From Pseudomonas putida W15Oct28 (GTDB taxonomy: Bacteria > Pseudomonadota > Gammaproteobacteria > Pseudomonadales > Pseudomonadaceae): a stretch of DNA of 64,000 nucleotides. Made by a program: the position numbers and the translations under genes. The notes below the pieces were generated by a model that saw only the letters and a program-made list of their open reading frames with translations, was not told the DNA's origin and ran no database searches. The first letter of the stretch is position 1. The number at the start of each line of letters is the position of its first letter. Below are positions 35,054 through 43,939 of this stretch, one piece after another. The DNA is taken from assembly GCF_000708715.2 (NCBI RefSeq), contig NZ_JENB01000007.1, forward strand, positions 62,001 through 126,000, read 5' to 3'.

Positions 35054-35118
35054 ACTGACAACACAAAATCCCACCAGCATCGGTTATCCTCAGGCCATTG
35101 CCAGCCTCCGGAGCCAAC

Positions 35119-35511
35119 ATGACCGCCCCTCGTCTGCTCGTTCCCCTGAGCTTCGCCCTGCTTTCTGCCTGCGCGCAACAACCCACAGAGCCCGTCGAAC
35201 TGGACGCCGAAAGTGAATGCCCAACGCGGCTGCAGGTAGGCCAGGCACTGACCCTGAGCTTGCCCAGCAACCCGTCCACCGGCTATCGCTGGCGTGTCGA
35301 AAACCCCGCCTCAAGCGTGTTGCGTAGCCTCGGCCAGGAGGTATACAGCGCCCCCGAAGAGGAAGACGTCGTCGGCAGCGCCGGTGTCTCCACCTGGCGC
35401 TTCCAGGCCAGCAGCACCGGGGATGCCAAACTGGTACTGGTCTACCAGCAGCCATGGGCCGCAGACGTCGCCCCAGTGCAAACCTTCGACTGCAAGGTTA
35501 TCGTCCGCTGA
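35119..35511 (+). CDS. chagasin-like (I42) cysteine protease inhibitor lipoprotein
   Basis: A 130-residue secreted inhibitor. ATG 35119 follows GGAG. A lipoprotein signal ends at LLSAC, with the lipidated cysteine at 18. The mature part has the inhibitor loop NPSTGYRW (residues 51-58), equivalent to the chagasin NPTTGY loop, and the later GVSTWRF strand typical of I42 proteins. Such proteins (Icp) block papain-family proteases. In P. aeruginosa an Icp-like gene also sits beside a Lon paralogue. It converges on the xaxB-like gene, ending six bases from it. Confidence 0.87.
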   Translation: MTAPRLLVPLSFALLSACAQQPTEPVELDAESECPTRLQVGQALTLSLPSNPSTGYRWRVENPASSVLRSLGQEVYSAPEEEDVVGSAGVSTWRFQASSTGDAKLVLVYQQPWAADVAPVQTFDCKVIVR

Positions 35512-35517
35512 GGGCGA

Positions 35518-36453
35518 TCAACTGCGGTCATACATCAGCTGTACCACCTCCAGGTATTCGCAGAGGCCCTTCAGCGCGACCGTGGCGGCGTCCAGGTCCA
35601 TCGTCGCATCGAGTTTCTCGGCCTGGGCCAGCCACTCCAACTCCACCTTGCGAAGCTCGTGTAGCCACTCATTCTTGAGTGGCACAAGGCCCGACAAAGC
35701 CTCCACCGCCGCCAGCTCATCCCGCGCCGCTTGCAAGGTTCGCTGCACCTGCCGCTGGTCGCCCAATGACTCCTCTATCTTTGCATCAAGCCGGGCACGG
35801 GCTTTGCCCAGGTCGCTGAATGTCCTGGCCCCATCCAGCGCATCAGCGTGGCTGGCGAGTTTTTGCGTCATGGCCTTGAGCAGACCGGCGTCGAGTTTCG
35901 GGTCGGTGATCAATCCCATCATGTGATCGATTTCGTCATCGCTCGGGATAAGGCCCTTCAGTGCGCTGGCAACCGAAGGCCTTTCGAACAACTCGATAGC
36001 CTGGGCAATATCTGCCCGCTGCGCTTGCAGCTGCACCAATCGTTGATCGAACGCGACCGCCTGTTCTTGAAGGCCGGCTGTTCGTGCTGCCAACGCCGCC
36101 ACTGAGTCGACAAGGGCCGATAGCGAAAACAGCTCCAGCCGCAGGTTTTTCCTGGCCAGGCGCGCATGATGCTGGCTCAAGCGTTCCAGTACACTGGCAA
36201 GCCGGTGATGCGTATCGGCCCCTTCCTTGCCCGGCATGAAGTCCCGCTCGTCCAGCAACGCAATACCGCCTATCAGGCTCTCCTTGAACGCTCGCTCGAC
36301 AGCCAGCAACAGTGTGCGCAGTTCATCCAGTTGCTCGCGCGCCGCTGGAAGCACTTTCATCTCCCAGCTTTCCATAAGCTGGAATATGTGCTCCTGTATA
36401 TTTTGCATCTGTACAAAATCGGGTGTGACGTTTTGAATATTGGCAACATCCAT
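35518..36453 (-). CDS. XaxB/YaxB-like subunit of a binary alpha-pore-forming toxin
   Basis: A 311-residue, almost wholly helical protein. I start it at ATG 36453, one base after the stop of the upstream gene, because GAGGA lies eight bases before it; ATGs further up lie inside that gene. It is rich in long amphipathic helices (for example ARKNLRLELFSLSALVDSVAALAAR and the REQLDELRTLLLAVERAF region) and ends KGLCEYLEVVQLMYDRS. There is no signal peptide. Size, helix content and its partner fit subunit B of the XaxAB/YaxAB family. The call depends on the pair; on its own this protein is a generic coiled coil. Confidence 0.7.
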   Translation of the reverse strand: MDVANIQNVTPDFVQMQNIQEHIFQLMESWEMKVLPAAREQLDELRTLLLAVERAFKESLIGGIALLDERDFMPGKEGADTHHRLASVLERLSQHHARLARKNLRLELFSLSALVDSVAALAARTAGLQEQAVAFDQRLVQLQAQRADIAQAIELFERPSVASALKGLIPSDDEIDHMMGLITDPKLDAGLLKAMTQKLASHADALDGARTFSDLGKARARLDAKIEESLGDQRQVQRTLQAARDELAAVEALSGLVPLKNEWLHELRKVELEWLAQAEKLDATMDLDAATVALKGLCEYLEVVQLMYDRS

Positions 36454-36454
36454 G

Positions 36455-37645
36455 TCAGGCTTCCTCATACTCTTCAATCAGCTCATTGAATAACTCGGAC
36501 AGCAGGTGGCAGATACTGCCTATCTTTGTCCACGGTTTGATAACCTCTGAAAAATCATGAACAAAGGATTCAAGCTGGGAGATCGTGCTCAGCTCTTTGG
36601 CTTCATTGACAGAGTTATTGGCATATGAGGCGAGGAACAACCACACATCGGCCAACCGCTTGGTCGCCGCCGAGAGGTCCTTGCACCTGAACTGCAAGTC
36701 TCTGACCAACGTCGAAACGCGCTCGAAGTCGTTCAAGGCAGGCGCCAACTTGCCCAGCGCACGCGCCAGCTCGTCGCGCCTTTCAATCAGCACATTCTTC
36801 GTGGCCCTGATGTTTTCTGCCTTGTGACCGAACACACCGCCGGTTATCACCAGGCCAATCGGCCCCAGCAAGATACCGGTGAACGCATAACCCACATTGG
36901 CATCGTACTCGGACTTCAACTGGTCGATCTGCTCGTCCCACTGGTCGAGCTGCCTGCGTTTTTCCAAGGTTTCCTCATGGGAAACCTTCTCTTCGAAGTG
37001 CTTTAACAAGCGTCCCATGCGCGGTTTGAGCTCACGCTTGATTTCATTGTTGAACCAGTTGGCGCGGGCGTCGACCTCATCGATACGCCGCCGGGTGGCT
37101 TCGATCCCCCTGACCAGCTCGGAAATGCCGAGTGTCAGCACACTGGCGATCTGCGCTTGCTCTTCTTCACTCAGCTCTGCGGTATAAACATCGTCGCCCT
37201 GCTCGGCCTTGCGTTTCTTGATCGCCATGAAAACGTCGCTGTTCTCAAGGTTTTCCAACAGGCTACTGCCACGCTGTACCAGGCTGTCGGCGAACAATTC
37301 AATTTCAGGCCCCAACTGCTTGATGCTGCGTTCCAGTATGTCCCATTCATAGGCATGCCGGTGCAGCGCCACATAAAGGTCGTAGACCATCGACGCCTCA
37401 ATACCCAGGGCGGCATAATCGACCTCCCGCTCGATTTCTACCAGCGAGCGGGGTAAATGGTTTACGGTATTGACGTACTGCTTGATGACTTTCAAATTAT
37501 CAGCCGTCAGCAAACTGCCAATTTGCTGAGCGCCGCCCAGCCGGCTTTCTATGAATGAAAAGTAGCGCTCTGGCAACATTTTCACCCTGGACACCGGGTC
37601 CAGCTCGTCTACGGATAGTTCTTCCTTCGCAGTTGCGCTATTCAT
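36455..37645 (-). CDS. XaxA/YaxA-like subunit of a binary alpha-pore-forming toxin
   Basis: A 396-residue helical protein without a signal peptide. Long helices flank a hydrophobic hairpin at residues 251-273 (VGYAFTGILLGPIGLVITGG), preceded by the heptad-like EKRRQLDQWDEQIDQLKSEY and followed by IRATKNVLIERRDELARALGKLAPALNDFERV. This layout, with a membrane-entering head between two tail helices, is that of xenorhabdolysin subunit A and relatives, whose A and B subunits assemble into pores in eukaryotic membranes. Gene order A then B with one base between them matches. G+C by hand count is 50% and 55% in two sampled 60-base lines of the operon, below its neighbours, suggesting transfer. Confidence 0.75.
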   Translation of the reverse strand: MNSATAKEELSVDELDPVSRVKMLPERYFSFIESRLGGAQQIGSLLTADNLKVIKQYVNTVNHLPRSLVEIEREVDYAALGIEASMVYDLYVALHRHAYEWDILERSIKQLGPEIELFADSLVQRGSSLLENLENSDVFMAIKKRKAEQGDDVYTAELSEEEQAQIASVLTLGISELVRGIEATRRRIDEVDARANWFNNEIKRELKPRMGRLLKHFEEKVSHEETLEKRRQLDQWDEQIDQLKSEYDANVGYAFTGILLGPIGLVITGGVFGHKAENIRATKNVLIERRDELARALGKLAPALNDFERVSTLVRDLQFRCKDLSAATKRLADVWLFLASYANNSVNEAKELSTISQLESFVHDFSEVIKPWTKIGSICHLLSELFNELIEEYEEA

Positions 37646-37847
37646 CTTTCAACCCATGAATCCAATAAAGTAAAGGCAGTTGAAGTGCCCACCCGTCCTA
37701 CACTGAATACATTCGCCGGGATAACTTAAACTTGTGGGAAAGTTCACTGCTTCCGGCATGAACGCTCCGACCCTGAAGCATTGCCATGGCAAGATGCGTG
37801 GCCTTTGGATAAAATGCGCCCCCGTTTCACCCTGTATCGAGCCTGCC

Positions 37848-38591
37848 GTGAGCAAACAACCCGACCGCCTTTTCTCCCAACCCCTGGAGCAGGTGCCCGA
37901 CTTCGTCTTCAACGAAGACGTGGTGCGCGTGTTCCCGGACATGATCAAGCGCTCGGTACCCGGTTACCCAACCATCGTCGAAAACCTCGGCGTGCTGGCC
38001 GCCCGCTTCGCCCAGCCGCACACCGCGCTGTACGACCTGGGCGCGTCGCTGGGTGCAGTCACCCAGTCGCTGCGCCGCCACGTGCGCAGTGACGGTTGCC
38101 GGGTGATCGCGGTGGACAACTCTGCGGCGATGGTCGAGCGCTGCCGCCAGTACCTCACCGCCCAGGACTCGATGTTCCAGGAGCTACTGCCGGTGCAAGT
38201 GTTGGAAGGCGATATCCTTGCCCTGCCCTTCGAGCCCGCCTCGGTGGTGGCGATGAACTTCACCCTGCAATTCATCGCTCCCGACCAACGTCTGGAATTG
38301 CTGGCGCGCATCCGCCAGGCACTGCTGCCGGGGGGTGCGCTGATCCTTTCGGAGAAGCTGCGCTTCGCCGATGAGCAAGCGCAGGACCTGCTCAATGAAC
38401 TGCACCTGGATTTCAAGCGGGCCAATGGCTACAGCGAACTGGAAATCGCCCAGAAGCGCAGCGCCATCGAAAACGTGATGCGCCCCGATACGCTAGAAGC
38501 CCATCAGGAACGCCTGCGCGCCGCCGGCTTCTCCAAAGTGGTGCCCTGGTTCCAATGCCTTAACTTCGCCTCGTTGATAGCCCTGCCATGA
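37848..38591 (+). CDS. cmoA: CmoA, carboxy-S-adenosyl-L-methionine synthase
   Basis: Makes carboxy-SAM from SAM and prephenate for modification of the tRNA wobble uridine. The product of 247 residues starts at GTG 37848 ([25 protein letters not shown] split after GTG). Rossmann motif [13 protein letters not shown] near residue 60 and the family signature [12 protein letters not shown] identify it. Upstream in-frame codons to 37734 are not used. Its stop overlaps the cmoB start by four bases (ATGA), as in other gamma-proteobacteria. Confidence 0.92.
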   Translation: MSKQPDRLFSQPLEQVPDFVFNEDVVRVFPDMIKRSVPGYPTIVENLGVLAARFAQPHTALYDLGASLGAVTQSLRRHVRSDGCRVIAVDNSAAMVERCRQYLTAQDSMFQELLPVQVLEGDILALPFEPASVVAMNFTLQFIAPDQRLELLARIRQALLPGGALILSEKLRFADEQAQDLLNELHLDFKRANGYSELEIAQKRSAIENVMRPDTLEAHQERLRAAGFSKVVPWFQCLNFASLIALP

Positions 38592-39544
38592 TCGATCTGT
38601 CCCCCCTCGTCCGCCGCCTGGCGGGCACGCCCCTGGCTTCCTGGTCGCAAGGCCTGCAAGCGCAACTGGAAGCCAAGCTGGAGAAAGGCCACGGTGACCT
38701 CGACCGCTGGCGCGGTGCGCTCGATGCCCTGCCTGCACTGCAACCCAGTGAAATCGACCTGGTCAACGGGCTGCGCCTGGACTGCGATTGCGACGACGCA
38801 ACCCGCGCGCAGATGCGCCAGGCACTGATGGGCCTGTCGCCCTGGCGAAAAGGGCCTTTCGATCTGTTTGGCGTACACGTAGACACCGAATGGCATTCGG
38901 ACTGGAAATGGTCGCGGGTAGGCCCGCACCTGGACCTCAAGGGCAAACGCGTGCTCGACGTCGGCTGTGGCAACGGCTACTACCAGTGGCGCATGCTCGG
39001 CGCCGGCGCCGACATGGTGATCGGTGTCGACCCCAACTGGCTGTTCTTCTGCCAGTTCCAGGCCGTGCAGCAGTACCTGCCGGAGCTGCCGGCCTGGCAC
39101 CTGCCCTTCGCCCTTGAAGAGCTGCCTGCCAACCTGGAAGGCTTCGACACGGTGTTTTCCATGGGCGTGTTCTATCACCGCCGTTCCCCCATCGAGCATC
39201 TGCTGGCGCTCAAGGACTGCCTGGTCAAAGGGGGCGAGCTGGTTCTGGAAACCCTGGTGATCGAGGGCGACGAAAACCAGGTGCTGGTACCTGAGGACCG
39301 CTACGCACAGATGCGCAACGTCTGGTACCTGCCGTCGGTACCGGCCCTGGCGCGCTGGTTGCGCCGTGCAGGCTTCAGCGATGTGCGTTGCGTCGATGTG
39401 AGCGTGACCAGCATCGAGGAGCAGCGCAGCACCGAGTGGATGCGCTACCAGTCGCTGGGCGACTTCCTCGACCCGAACGACCACAGCAAGACCATCGAAG
39501 GCCTCCCGGCCCCACGCCGCGCCACCCTGCTGGCGCGCAAATAA
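38588..39544 (+). CDS. cmoB: CmoB, tRNA U34 carboxymethyltransferase
   Basis: Transfers the carboxymethyl group of carboxy-SAM to 5-hydroxyuridine at tRNA position 34, giving cmo5U. The 318 residues carry the family markers [15 protein letters not shown] and the SAM-binding loop [15 protein letters not shown], then [13 protein letters not shown]. Coupled to cmoA by overlap. A strong hairpin follows its stop. Confidence 0.94.
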   Translation: MIDLSPLVRRLAGTPLASWSQGLQAQLEAKLEKGHGDLDRWRGALDALPALQPSEIDLVNGLRLDCDCDDATRAQMRQALMGLSPWRKGPFDLFGVHVDTEWHSDWKWSRVGPHLDLKGKRVLDVGCGNGYYQWRMLGAGADMVIGVDPNWLFFCQFQAVQQYLPELPAWHLPFALEELPANLEGFDTVFSMGVFYHRRSPIEHLLALKDCLVKGGELVLETLVIEGDENQVLVPEDRYAQMRNVWYLPSVPALARWLRRAGFSDVRCVDVSVTSIEEQRSTEWMRYQSLGDFLDPNDHSKTIEGLPAPRRATLLARK

Positions 39545-39548
39545 AAAA

Positions 39549-39566
39549 GGCGCCCGGCTGGGCGCC
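39549..39566. terminator. bidirectional-type terminator between cmoB and the small secreted gene
   Basis: GGCGCCC-GGCT-GGGCGCC is preceded on the plus strand by a run of six A residues. Those become a U-tract for minus-strand transcription, so it is a classical terminator for the small minus-strand gene and a hairpin end for cmoB. Confidence 0.85.
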
Positions 39567-39613
39567 TGAATACACCTGCGGCGAGGAGCTGTCGCGTCGC
39601 AGGTGCTGTTACT

Positions 39614-39817
39614 TCAGTCCTTGGCCACCTCGCGGGCCTTCTCCTGCGCTTTGCGCTCACGTTCTGCAACGGCCTGTTGCTTGTCGCCGTGCAGGCGCTG
39701 CTGGTCTTCGCGGAATGCTTGCCAGAACTGCTTCGAGCGCTCCGCGCCGCCCTCGGCATAAACACTGGCACTGCCCAGGGCAAGTGTGGCCAACAGCAGG
39801 TATTTGGTCAGGTTCAT
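39614..39817 (-). CDS. small exported protein of unknown function
   Basis: A 67-residue protein with a clean signal peptide (MNLTKYLLLATLALGSASVYA) followed by about 46 residues, EGGAERSKQFWQAFREDQQRLHG and a charged helix rich in Lys, Glu, Arg and Gln. The mature part looks like a single amphipathic helix. It has a terminator on its own strand and stands alone, divergent from the two-component pair. I do not recognise a family. Confidence 0.72.
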   Translation of the reverse strand: MNLTKYLLLATLALGSASVYAEGGAERSKQFWQAFREDQQRLHGDKQQAVAERERKAQEKAREVAKD

Positions 39818-39927
39818 CGTGGTTGCCTCGTGATAACCGATCAGACAGGGCCATCCTAGCGAGGCGCAGCTAACAGCAAGGTGAGGCGGGGATTACAGTC
39901 CTGCAATGTGGCCTTGTGTTGCCTGTC

Positions 39928-40019
39928 AGGGCCTCTTCGCAGCACAAGGCTGCTCCTACAGGATGCGCACAAATCTCAACGCTTTGTCGTATCTGTGGGA
40001 GCGGGTTTACCCGCGAAAG
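39928..40019. repeat. two unpaired REP elements of different subtype
   Basis: The first (GGCCTCTTCGCAGCACAAGG, then CTGCTCCTACAGG) has the AGCCTTGTGCTGC core. The second (TGTGGGAGCGGGTTTACCCG) has the GGGTTTACCC core. They are opposite in orientation but cannot pair through the cores, unlike the other paired copies. Confidence 0.8.
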
Positions 40020-40108
40020 CGCCAGAACAGACAGCCAGATAACACCAGGATTACAAATCCGTTATCTGCGCCGCAGCCCCATAAGCATGCCGTAACATTC
40101 GGCTCCTT

Positions 40109-40131
40109 GACCCTGATGTCACTACAGGGTC
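40109..40131. promoter_or_regulatory. inverted repeat ahead of the response-regulator gene
   Basis: GACCCTG-N9-CAGGGTC is a perfect 7-bp dyad 35 bases ahead of the start codon. It could be the binding site of the encoded regulator or a leader hairpin. Confidence 0.5.
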
Positions 40132-40165
40132 GAGAATCGCCCCCTTTCATCACACCGAGCTCCCC

Positions 40166-40840
40166 ATGCGCCTACTGATCATCGAGGACGAACTGCGTAC
40201 CGCCGATTACCTGCAACAGGGCCTGCGCGAAAACGGCTACCTGGTCGACTGCGCCCACACCGGCACCGACGGCCTGCACCTGGCCCGCCAGCAGCCTTAT
40301 GACCTGGTCATCCTCGACGTCAACCTGCCAGAACTCGATGGCTGGACCGTGCTGCAGCGGCTGCGCGCCGAGTCGGCCACGCGCATCATGATGCTGACCG
40401 CCCACGGCCGCCTGGCCGACCGGGTCAAAGGCCTGGACCTGGGTGCCGACGACTACCTGCTCAAGCCCTTCGAGTTCCCTGAACTGCTGGCCCGCATCCG
40501 CAGCCTGCTGCGCCGCAACGACCAGCAACTGCAGCCCAGCACCCTGCGCGTCGCCGACCTGGAGCTGGACCCAGGCCGCCACCGCGCCTACCGCGCCGGG
40601 CAGCGTATCGACCTGACCGCCAAGGAGTTCGCCCTGCTGCACCTGCTGATGCGCCAGACCGGTGAAGTGCTTTCGCGCACCCAGATCATCTCGTTGGTAT
40701 GGGACATGAATTTCGACTGCGACACCAACGTGGTCGAGGTGTCGATCCGTCGCCTGCGGGCGAAGATCGACGACCCTTTCGACAACAAGCTGATCCATAC
40801 CCTGCGCGGCGTAGGCTATGTAATGGAGGCCCGCGTTTGA
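40166..40840 (+). CDS. OmpR-family response regulator, heavy-metal (CopR/CusR) type
   Basis: Response regulator of 224 residues. The receiver domain carries the acidic pair at the N-terminus (IIEDE), the phospho-acceptor Asp51 in VILDVNLPELDG and the conserved Lys in LLKPF. The C-terminal winged helix has LTAKEFALLHLLMRQTGEVLSR and VVEVSIRRLRAKID. The sequence VDCAHTGTDGLHLA and YDLVILD are usual for the heavy-metal subgroup. It is linked by overlap to a histidine kinase. No metal efflux genes lie nearby, so the signal is open. Confidence 0.9.
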   Translation: MRLLIIEDELRTADYLQQGLRENGYLVDCAHTGTDGLHLARQQPYDLVILDVNLPELDGWTVLQRLRAESATRIMMLTAHGRLADRVKGLDLGADDYLLKPFEFPELLARIRSLLRRNDQQLQPSTLRVADLELDPGRHRAYRAGQRIDLTAKEFALLHLLMRQTGEVLSRTQIISLVWDMNFDCDTNVVEVSIRRLRAKIDDPFDNKLIHTLRGVGYVMEARV

Positions 40841-42219
40841 AAAACGCCAGCCTGTCGCTGCGCCTGGGCCTGAGTGTGACACTGATGGGCGCCGCACTGG
40901 TGCTGCTGCTGGCCTGCCTGGCCGTGTTCGCCCTGGATCACGAGCTGGACAGCCGCGCACGCAAGGATCTGGCGCGCAAGATGCTGCAGGTCGAGCACAA
41001 TCTGCGCGTCGATCTGCGCAGCGAGGACCTGGGCAGCCGCGCCCATCCACTGCTCGACCTGGTGATGGGGCATGACAACCTCAGCCTCAGCGTACTGGCC
41101 CTGGACGGCCGCCACCCGCACCTGCTCAGCCTGGGCCCGGCCCTGGAGTCGCGGGTGAGCGAGTTGCACACCGATGCCCGCCTGGCCTTTCACGCATGGC
41201 GCGACAGCAGCGGCAACCAGATCCTCACGGTGACCCGGCTGATGCGCCTGCGCGACAACACGCCGGTGAAGGTGATGATGTCGCTCAACCGCGCCGACGA
41301 CAACGCCCTGCTGCAGGCCTACCTGCATTCGACCATGCTCGCCTTGCCACTGCTGCTGGTACTGATTGGGGCAGGCGCCTGGTGGCTGATGCAGCGCGGC
41401 CTGAAACCGCTGCGGCGCTTCCGGCGCATTGCCGGGCAAGTGTCGGCCCAGGACCTGCAGCATCGCCTGCCAGCTACCGGCCTGCCGCAAGAACTGGCGG
41501 AACTGGCCAGCAGCATCAACGTGATGCTCGACCGTCTCGATCAGGGCGTGAGCCAGTTGTCGCAGTTCTCCGACGACCTGGCCCATGAACTGCGCACCCC
41601 GTTGAGCAACCTGATGGGCAAGGCGCAGGTGACCCTGGCCCGTGAGCGGGACAATGCCAACTACCGGGAAGTGCTGGAAGACAGTATTGAGGAGCTGACC
41701 CGGCTCAACCGCATCATCAATGACATGCTGTTCCTCGCCCAGGTCAGCCAGCCGCAAACGCAGGTTGCATTGAAACCCTTGGCGCTGGCTGACGAAGCAG
41801 CGCGGGTTGTCGAGCTGTTTGCCTTCAGTGCCGAGCTGAAAGCGGTGGAGCTGCGTGTGCAGGGCTGGGGGACGGCATTGGGTGATCGGCTGATGTTTCA
41901 GCGGGCATTGTCGAACCTGTTGAGCAATGCCATCCGGCACAGCCCTGAGGGTGAGCGCGTCGATCTGAGGATTGAACGTTCTGGCAGCGAAGTATGGCTT
42001 TCGGTGGATAACCAGGGGCCTGGCATTGCAACAGAACACCAGTCGCGCTTGTTCGAACGGTTTTACCGGGTGGGCTCGGGGCGCTCGCGGCTGGAGGGCG
42101 GCACCGGGTTGGGGTTGGCGATCGTGAGGTCGATCATGCAACTGCATGGCGGGCGGGTCGAAGTGAACAGCAGCCCTTTGGGGCCTACCCGCTTCACCCT
42201 GGTGTTTCCTGCCGAGTAG
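40837..42219 (+). CDS. heavy-metal-type sensor histidine kinase (CusS-like)
   Basis: Inner-membrane kinase of 460 residues. I start it at TTG 40837, which overlaps the regulator stop by four bases and is preceded by GGAGG at 40825-40829. Two membrane segments (SVTLMGAALVLLLACLAVFAL near 15-35 and LALPLLLVLIGAGAWWLM near 168-185) flank a periplasmic region; a HAMP domain follows (LKPLRRFRRIAGQVSAQDLQ). The dimerisation motif DDLAHELRTPLSNL has the phosphohistidine at 250. The HATPase part shows NLLSNAIRHS, DNQGPGI and GGTGLGLAI. Confidence 0.9.
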   Translation: MKNASLSLRLGLSVTLMGAALVLLLACLAVFALDHELDSRARKDLARKMLQVEHNLRVDLRSEDLGSRAHPLLDLVMGHDNLSLSVLALDGRHPHLLSLGPALESRVSELHTDARLAFHAWRDSSGNQILTVTRLMRLRDNTPVKVMMSLNRADDNALLQAYLHSTMLALPLLLVLIGAGAWWLMQRGLKPLRRFRRIAGQVSAQDLQHRLPATGLPQELAELASSINVMLDRLDQGVSQLSQFSDDLAHELRTPLSNLMGKAQVTLARERDNANYREVLEDSIEELTRLNRIINDMLFLAQVSQPQTQVALKPLALADEAARVVELFAFSAELKAVELRVQGWGTALGDRLMFQRALSNLLSNAIRHSPEGERVDLRIERSGSEVWLSVDNQGPGIATEHQSRLFERFYRVGSGRSRLEGGTGLGLAIVRSIMQLHGGRVEVNSSPLGPTRFTLVFPAE

Positions 42220-42236
42220 TTGGCTGCCTGACCCGA

Positions 42237-42330
42237 CCCTTTCGCGGGCTTGCCCGCTCCCACAGGGATTACACAAACCTCAAGGCCTGTGGGGTACCTG
42301 TGGGAGCGGGCAAGCCCGCGAAGAGGCCGG
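42237..42330. repeat. paired REP palindrome, GCGGGCAAGCCCGC core type
   Basis: CTTTCGCGGGCTTGCCCGC and GCGGGCAAGCCCGCGAAG arms separated by about 40 bases, with AGGCCTGTGGGGTACC in the spacer. It lies between the convergent kinase and pdxJ genes. Confidence 0.85.
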
Positions 42331-42347
42331 GACAGGCGAGCAATCAA

Positions 42348-43088
42348 TCAGCGCGAAGCCGCCACGATCAGTGCTTTCATCTCAGCCACAGCAGCCTTGA
42401 AGCCAACGAACAAGGCATGTGCCACCAGCGCATGGCCAATGTTCAGTTCATTGATGCCCTTGATCGCCGCCACCGCTTCGACGTTGTGATAATGCAGCCC
42501 GTGGCCAGCATTGACGATCAGCCCCTGCCCCACGCCAAACACCACGCCATCAACAATACGCTGCAACTCCTCGGCCACTTCGGTCGGGGTTTCGGCATCG
42601 GCGTAACGCCCGGTGTGCAGCTCGATGGCTGGCGCACCCACCCGGCGCGAAGCCTCGATCTGACGCTCGTCAGCATCGATGAACAACGACACTTCGGCAC
42701 CGGTGCGGGCCAGCCGCTCCACTGCTGCCTTGATCCGAGCCTCCTGCCCCGCCACGTCCAGGCCACCCTCGGTGGTCAGTTCCTGACGGGTTTCAGGCAC
42801 CAGGCAGATGTGCGCCGGGCGGATCTTTTCGGCAAAAGCCATCATCTCTTCGGTGACGCCCATTTCGAAGTTCATGCGCGTCTGCAGCACATCCTTGAGC
42901 AGCACCACGTCGCGTTCCTGGATGTGCCGACGGTCTTCGCGCAGGTGCACGGTGATGCCATCGGCGCCCGCTTCCTCGGCGTCCAGGGCAGCCTTGACAG
43001 GGTCAGGGTAACGCGTGCCCCGGGCTTGGCGCAGGGTCGCCACGTGGTCGATGTTTACGCCGAGAAGCATGCGGTTGCTGTGAGTCAC
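42348..43088 (-). CDS. pdxJ: pyridoxine 5'-phosphate synthase PdxJ
   Basis: Condenses 3-amino-2-oxopropyl phosphate with deoxyxylulose 5-phosphate in vitamin B6 synthesis. The 246 residues begin at GTG 43088 behind GGAG. Family motifs include [33 protein letters not shown] and [10 protein letters not shown], and the C-terminal [15 protein letters not shown]. It lies 43 bases downstream of recO, the common arrangement in gamma-proteobacteria. Confidence 0.96.
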   Translation of the reverse strand: MTHSNRMLLGVNIDHVATLRQARGTRYPDPVKAALDAEEAGADGITVHLREDRRHIQERDVVLLKDVLQTRMNFEMGVTEEMMAFAEKIRPAHICLVPETRQELTTEGGLDVAGQEARIKAAVERLARTGAEVSLFIDADERQIEASRRVGAPAIELHTGRYADAETPTEVAEELQRIVDGVVFGVGQGLIVNAGHGLHYHNVEAVAAIKGINELNIGHALVAHALFVGFKAAVAEMKALIVAASR

Positions 43089-43131
43089 GAAAGGCTCTCC
43101 TGAAGGTTGAGCCCCACAGCATACGTCGTGA

Positions 43132-43815
43132 TCAGCGCTTGCGAAACAGTTCCCGGCTGACCAACGGTTTTGCGCCCAAGTGAACCGCCAGTGCCTGGCG
43201 CATCAGACGCTTGGCCGCGAGCAAAGCGCCTGGGGTGTCCCAGTCGGCGTCGGCCAGGGCCAACAGTTCGATGCCGCGGAACAGGCCGGGTTGCACCAGT
43301 TCGACCCGCTCCAGGCCGGCATCCACACGCAAGCGATATAGGCCGTCGGCCGCGATGGGTTGGTCGTTGACGTCATGGTTCAAGGAGAACGCATAACCGA
43401 GTTCGTCCAGCAGCCGCCATTCGAACGAGCGCAGCAGCGGCTCCAGTGGGCGCCCGGCGGCCAAGGCCTGCAGGGTAAGGGCGTAGTGCTCGAACAGGGC
43501 CGGGAACGGCGCTTCGGCGGGCAGCAGGCGCATGAGCAGTTCATTGAGGTACAACCCGCTGAACAGGGCATCGCCGTGCAGCCAGGCGGCGATGCCGGCG
43601 CTGTCCATCCGCCCGACATTCTTCAGCTCGCCACGCCCGCGCAGCTCCACCTCAAGCGGCACGAACGGCCGTACCAGGCTGCCGCCCTTGCCACGCGCAC
43701 GCCGCAGTACGGCGCGCATGCGGCCCTGCGGCGTGAAGAAGTCCACCAGCGCGCTGGTTTCCTTGTAGGCACGGCTGTGCAGCACGTAGGCGGGTTGGCC
43801 GACTGGTTGTTCCAT
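43132..43815 (-). CDS. recO: recombination mediator RecO
   Basis: Loads RecA at gaps with RecF and RecR. The 227 residues start at ATG 43815 (a TTG six bases earlier is also possible). Family features: [22 protein letters not shown] at the N-terminal OB fold, [32 protein letters not shown] and [13 protein letters not shown]. The ribosome binding site is weak. A REP palindrome separates it from era, yet the gene order era-recO-pdxJ is conserved. Confidence 0.93.
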   Translation of the reverse strand: MEQPVGQPAYVLHSRAYKETSALVDFFTPQGRMRAVLRRARGKGGSLVRPFVPLEVELRGRGELKNVGRMDSAGIAAWLHGDALFSGLYLNELLMRLLPAEAPFPALFEHYALTLQALAAGRPLEPLLRSFEWRLLDELGYAFSLNHDVNDQPIAADGLYRLRVDAGLERVELVQPGLFRGIELLALADADWDTPGALLAAKRLMRQALAVHLGAKPLVSRELFRKR

Positions 43816-43842
43816 AAACAATCTCGAGAAGCCCCAAACAAC

Positions 43843-43914
43843 TGTGGGAGCGGGTTTACCCGCGAATGCGGTGGTGGCCCCACTGACGCATTCGCGGGTA
43901 AACCCGCTCCCACA
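43843..43914. repeat. paired REP palindrome inside the era-recO gap
   Basis: A perfect 28-bp inverted repeat: 43843-43870 against 43887-43914, core GCGGGTTTACCCGC. It occupies most of the 124 bases between era and recO, within what is normally one operon, so it may weaken downstream expression. Confidence 0.88.
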
Positions 43915-43939
43915 GAGTAACCTGAGCCGCCAGGTAGTT

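Larger units (their letters stand above)
39818..40165. other. 348-base region between small exported gene and two-component pair
   Basis: Holds two unpaired REP half-elements of different core type (39928-39962 and 39994-40019) and the GACCCTG/CAGGGTC dyad upstream of the response regulator. The stretch 40040-40108 is moderately A/T-rich and probably includes a promoter. Confidence 0.55.

Noticed and set aside
36454..36477. Starts at 36477 or 36468 for the XaxB-like protein
   Set aside because: These ATGs lie inside the upstream gene and have no Shine-Dalgarno. GAGGA with eight-base spacing points to ATG 36453.
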